A stretch of DNA of 64,000 nucleotides from Pyxidicoccus caerfyrddinensis (lineage in GTDB: Bacteria; Myxococcota; Myxococcia; Myxococcales; Myxococcaceae), in NCBI RefSeq assembly GCF_010894405.1, contig NZ_JAAIYA010000010.1, positions 124,001 to 188,000 of the forward strand, written 5' to 3'. Every line of letters starts with the position of its first letter. Position 1 is the stretch's first letter. Positions 34,339-64,000 of this stretch are shown in pieces. The notes beneath the pieces were generated by a model. That model did no database searches and was not told where the DNA came from. It saw nothing but the letters and a program-made list of their open reading frames with translations. A program made the translations under genes and the position numbers.

Positions 34339-34428
34339 CTCGGAAGGGTTGTCTTTTTGACGCCCGTTCCCTCGGAGTTCGGGCGATAATCAGTAGGGTT
34401 TTCCCCCTCTTCGTCTCAGGAACCCGCT

Positions 34429-36765
34429 TTGACGGAATCGAATCAGGCTGCGGTCGGGCTGGTCGTGAAGCTGCCCTTCGCGACGCCCGAAGAGTTCCTG
34501 GCGAAGTACGGCAGCAACGTCACCCGTGGCGGCATCTACCTGCGCGCCCGCGCGGTGAAGCCGCCGGGCACCGTCGTCACCCTCGACCTGAAGCTGGCGA
34601 GCGGAGAGCGGATCATCTTCGCCTCCGCCGTCGTGCACTTCGTCACCGGTCAGAGTGGCCAGGGCGTCACGGGCATGGGCCTGCGCTTCCTGAACGTGGA
34701 TCCGCACACCCGGCGCTTCCTGGACTCGGCCGTGGTGGCGATGCCACACGCCCAGTCGGACGTACCGCCCGTGCCCAATGGCGTGGGCGCGGCGGACTAC
34801 ACCGTCCCACCTCAAACGGCCGCCCCGGTCGCCGCTCTCTCCCCTGCCCCGGCTCCCGCCGCTCCGGCGAGCGCGTCCCCGGCGGCCCCCCAGGCTCCGG
34901 GCAATGCGGCGGTGGCCGTAGCGCCAGCGGAGGGGCCCGTCATGATGACGGATTCCGCGCTGGGTTTGAGCACGGAGGAGTCCAAGCGGACGGGGCTCAT
35001 CATCGGCATCGACCTGGGGACGACGAACTCCTGCGCGGCCTATGTGCGCAACGGGAAGCCCGGGGTGCTGCCCAGCCGTGAGGGCCACAACACGGTGCCC
35101 TCCATCATCGCCGTCAACACGCGCGGCAAGCTCGTCGTGGGCCACCCCGCCAAGGGGCAGATGCTCACCAACCCGCGGCAGACGGTGTACGGCGCGAAGC
35201 GCCTGGTGGGCCGGGCCTACGCGTCGCCTGTCGTCGAGCACATCAAGGACCGCTTCCACTACGAGATCAGCGCCGGGGCCAACGGCGACGCCGGCGTGAA
35301 GCTGGGCGAGCGCATCTACACGTTGCAGCAGATCTCCGCGCTCATCCTCCGCGAGGTGCGCGAGGTGGCGCAGAACCAGCTCGGGCAGCCGGTGTCTCGC
35401 GCGGTCGTCACCGTCCCCGCGTACTACAACGACAACCAGCGCCACGCGGTGCGCGAGGCCGGGAAGCTGGCCGGCCTGTACGTGGAGCGCATCCTCAACG
35501 AGCCCACCGCGGCGGCGCTGGCGTACGGCTACGGGCGCAAGCTGAACCAGCGCGTGCTGGTGTACGACCTGGGCGGCGGCACGTTCGACGCGTCCGTGCT
35601 GGAGCTGAACGACAACGTCTACGAGGTCATCTCCACCGGCGGCGACACGTTCCTCGGCGGGCTCGACTTCGACAACGCCATCGTCGCGTTCCTCCTGGAG
35701 GAGTTCCAGAAGAAGACGGGCCGCCCCTTCCAGGGTGACCGCGTGGCGCTGCAGCGCATCAACGACGCGGCCGAGCGCGCCAAGTGCGCCCTCTCCGAGC
35801 GCAACGAGATGCGGGTGCACGTGGCCTTCGTGACGATGATCGACGACAAGCCGTACGACCTCGACGTCACGCTGACGCGCGCGAAGCTCATCGAGCTGAC
35901 CGAGGGGCTCGTCGACCGCACCGTCCACGTCTGCGACGAGGTGCTCAAGGCGAAGGGGCTGGGGCCAAAGGACGTGGACGAGGTCATCCTCGTCGGTGGG
36001 CAGAGCCGCTTCCCGCTGGTGCACGAGAAGATCACGAAGTTCTTCGGCAAGCCGCCCAGCAAGGGCGTGCACCCGGACGAGGCCGTGGCCCTGGGCGCGG
36101 CGCTGCTGGCGCACAGCCTGGGACAGCTCGAGGGCGTGGTGCTCATCGACGTGCTGCCCATGGCCATCGGCGTGGGGCTGCCGGGTGGGCGCTTCAAGCC
36201 CGTGCTGGACCGCAACACGTCACTGCCGTCGACCAAGAGCTACACGCTGACGACGCACCGCGACGAGCAGACGGAGCTGGAGCTCACGGTGTTCCAGGGT
36301 GACTCGGACAAGGCGGCGTCCAACGAGTATCTGGGCACGCTGAAGCTCGCGGGGCTGCCGAAGCGGCCGCGCGGCGCGGTGCAGGTCTCCGTCACCTTCG
36401 AGGTGAACAACGAGTCGCTGTTGAAGGTGACTGCGCGTGAGGCCTCCACCGGCCGCGAGGTGTCGAGCACCTTCTCCACGCGCGACACGCCGGAGTCCGT
36501 GAAGGCGAAGCTGTCGCAGCTCGACGCGGAGAGCACGCCCGCCGCGGCGCCCCATGCCGGTGCGGTGGCCACCGGTCCCACGGCTCCCGCGAAGGCAGTG
36601 GCTGCCGCGACGAACGGCGTCGTGTCATCTGCCGCGCCGAAGCACACGCCCGCACGCGGAACCACCCAGGCACCGTCGCCCTCACACGCGACGCCAGCTG
36701 TTGTTTCAGCGCCGAAACAGAAGGGCTTCATGAGCTGGCTCAGGGGACTGTTCGGAAGGCCCTGA
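34429..36765 (+). CDS. PilZ-like / Hsp70 (DnaK-type) fusion chaperone
   Basis: A 778-residue protein starting at a TTG (34429) behind TCAGGA. Residues about 8-110 form a PilZ-like domain of the myxobacterial paralogous type (VTRGGIYLRARAVKPPGTVV ... GMGLRFLNVD). It lacks the RxxxR arginine pair needed for cyclic-di-GMP. An Ala/Pro linker (111-180) follows. Then comes an Hsp70 ATPase domain with IGIDLGTTNSCAAY, VPAYYNDNQRHAVREAGKLA, YDLGGGTFDAS and ILVGGQSRFP, and the substrate-binding beta-sandwich (LIDVLPMAIGVG to TAREASTGREV). The helical lid is replaced by about 75 low-complexity residues ending KGFMSWLRGLFGRP. M. xanthus uses divergent DnaK homologues (SglK, StkA) in social motility and matrix production; whether this is either one is not decided. 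It lies 154 bases upstream of the NRPS gene. Confidence 0.85.
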   Translation: MTESNQAAVGLVVKLPFATPEEFLAKYGSNVTRGGIYLRARAVKPPGTVVTLDLKLASGERIIFASAVVHFVTGQSGQGVTGMGLRFLNVDPHTRRFLDSAVVAMPHAQSDVPPVPNGVGAADYTVPPQTAAPVAALSPAPAPAAPASASPAAPQAPGNAAVAVAPAEGPVMMTDSALGLSTEESKRTGLIIGIDLGTTNSCAAYVRNGKPGVLPSREGHNTVPSIIAVNTRGKLVVGHPAKGQMLTNPRQTVYGAKRLVGRAYASPVVEHIKDRFHYEISAGANGDAGVKLGERIYTLQQISALILREVREVAQNQLGQPVSRAVVTVPAYYNDNQRHAVREAGKLAGLYVERILNEPTAAALAYGYGRKLNQRVLVYDLGGGTFDASVLELNDNVYEVISTGGDTFLGGLDFDNAIVAFLLEEFQKKTGRPFQGDRVALQRINDAAERAKCALSERNEMRVHVAFVTMIDDKPYDLDVTLTRAKLIELTEGLVDRTVHVCDEVLKAKGLGPKDVDEVILVGGQSRFPLVHEKITKFFGKPPSKGVHPDEAVALGAALLAHSLGQLEGVVLIDVLPMAIGVGLPGGRFKPVLDRNTSLPSTKSYTLTTHRDEQTELELTVFQGDSDKAASNEYLGTLKLAGLPKRPRGAVQVSVTFEVNNESLLKVTAREASTGREVSSTFSTRDTPESVKAKLSQLDAESTPAAAPHAGAVATGPTAPAKAVAAATNGVVSSAAPKHTPARGTTQAPSPSHATPAVVSAPKQKGFMSWLRGLFGRP

Positions 36766-36774
36766 GTACACGCT

Positions 36775-36827
36775 CGCCTGCTCGGCCAGTAGCGATCCTC
36801 CGTGCTCGTGTAAATCCCGAGCAGGCG
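36775..36827. repeat. 11-bp inverted repeat with 31-base spacer
   Basis: CGCCTGCTCGG (36775-36785) and CCGAGCAGGCG (36817-36827) are perfectly complementary and lie just after the PilZ-Hsp70 stop codon and about 30 bases before the predicted NRPS promoter. It could be a long-loop terminator or paired operator half-sites. Confidence 0.5.
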
Positions 36828-36853
36828 TAACACTGCGACGTCTCTGTCCAATC

Positions 36854-36881
36854 TTTAAACGATTGCGCGGCCTGATATGAG
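36854..36881 (+). promoter_or_regulatory. Putative promoter of the megasynthetase gene
   Basis: TTTAAA (36854-36859), a 16-base spacer and TATGAG (36876-36881) sit in the only AT-rich patch of the gap. The ATG is at 36920, with GGAAGAG at 36903-36909 as ribosome-binding site. Confidence 0.4.
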
Positions 36882-36919
36882 GCGCCCCGTCGACAACTGG
36901 ACGGAAGAGCGCCGCACCC

Positions 36920-64000
<27,081 letters not shown>

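Noticed and set aside
34363..34390. TTGACG (34357-34362) with GATAAT (34385-34390) as a promoter for the PilZ-Hsp70 gene
   Set aside because: Both boxes are good individually, but the 22-base spacer is too long for a sigma70 promoter; it may still be a site of another kind.

Overview
The window is about 70% GC, has gene ends that overlap by one to four bases, and carries many lipoproteins. Its gene content (leucine/propionyl-CoA catabolism genes, a PilZ-Hsp70 fusion, several S/A/P-rich proteins and a giant NRPS/PKS gene) points to a fruiting myxobacterium of the Myxococcaceae, most likely Myxococcus or a close relative. This is inferred from content and remembered gene order; no database search was made.

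Layout. (1) 1-2271, minus strand: methylmalonyl-CoA mutase, large subunit (partial) and small subunit. (2) 2503-11389: a divergent methyltransferase, then a leucine/short-chain acyl-CoA catabolic block (HMG-CoA lyase, LiuC-type enoyl-CoA hydratase, acyl-CoA carboxylase beta subunit, acyl-CoA dehydrogenase, unknown protein). It is interrupted by two minus-strand genes, a Tim44-like/zinc-ribbon/TerB membrane protein and a YtxH protein. (3) 11396-19419: core housekeeping genes: rnc, two tandem cyclophilins, era, der, a YfgM-like TPR protein, bamB, a MutT-type Nudix hydrolase and a YprB-like RNase H-fold protein. The last four are tightly packed behind a good TTGACA promoter. (4) 19486-30261: an envelope/secretome region: M28 aminopeptidase, DUF3014 membrane protein, a small lipoprotein, two tandemly duplicated large lipoproteins, and an S46 dipeptidyl-peptidase. 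Its intergenic DNA is unusually rich in palindromes and short repeats. (5) 30381-34252: guaA and guaB, both on the minus strand, flank a small divergent lipoprotein gene; the three genes are separated by strong hairpin terminators and promoters. (6) 34429-36765: a PilZ-Hsp70 fusion protein.

(7) 36920 to the end of the window, and beyond it: one open reading frame of at least 9,027 codons without a stop. It encodes a hybrid NRPS/PKS megasynthetase. The visible order is FAAL-T / C-A(with internal methyltransferase)-T / C-A-T x4 / KS-AT-long linker-T / C-A*[luciferase-like monooxygenase]-A* / C (cut by the window edge). The first A domain reads as threonine-specific and the third as valine-specific; the AT reads as malonyl-specific. 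The A domain that hosts the monooxygenase has lost its ATP-binding and catalytic motifs, and no carrier domain follows it. Gene order and architecture suggest an orthologue of the single-gene myxoprincomide synthetase of Myxococcus xanthus, an assignment from memory that needs a sequence comparison.

How the parts fit: the mutase, LiuC, carboxylase and acyl-CoA dehydrogenase feed branched-chain and propionyl-CoA catabolism, which in myxobacteria supplies precursors for iso-fatty acids and secondary metabolites. The rnc-era-der-bamB section is ordinary RNA, ribosome and envelope biogenesis. The peptidases and lipoproteins fit a predatory, proteolytic lifestyle. The megasynthetase is the main accessory element. 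No tRNA, rRNA, CRISPR array, insertion sequence or phage gene was seen.
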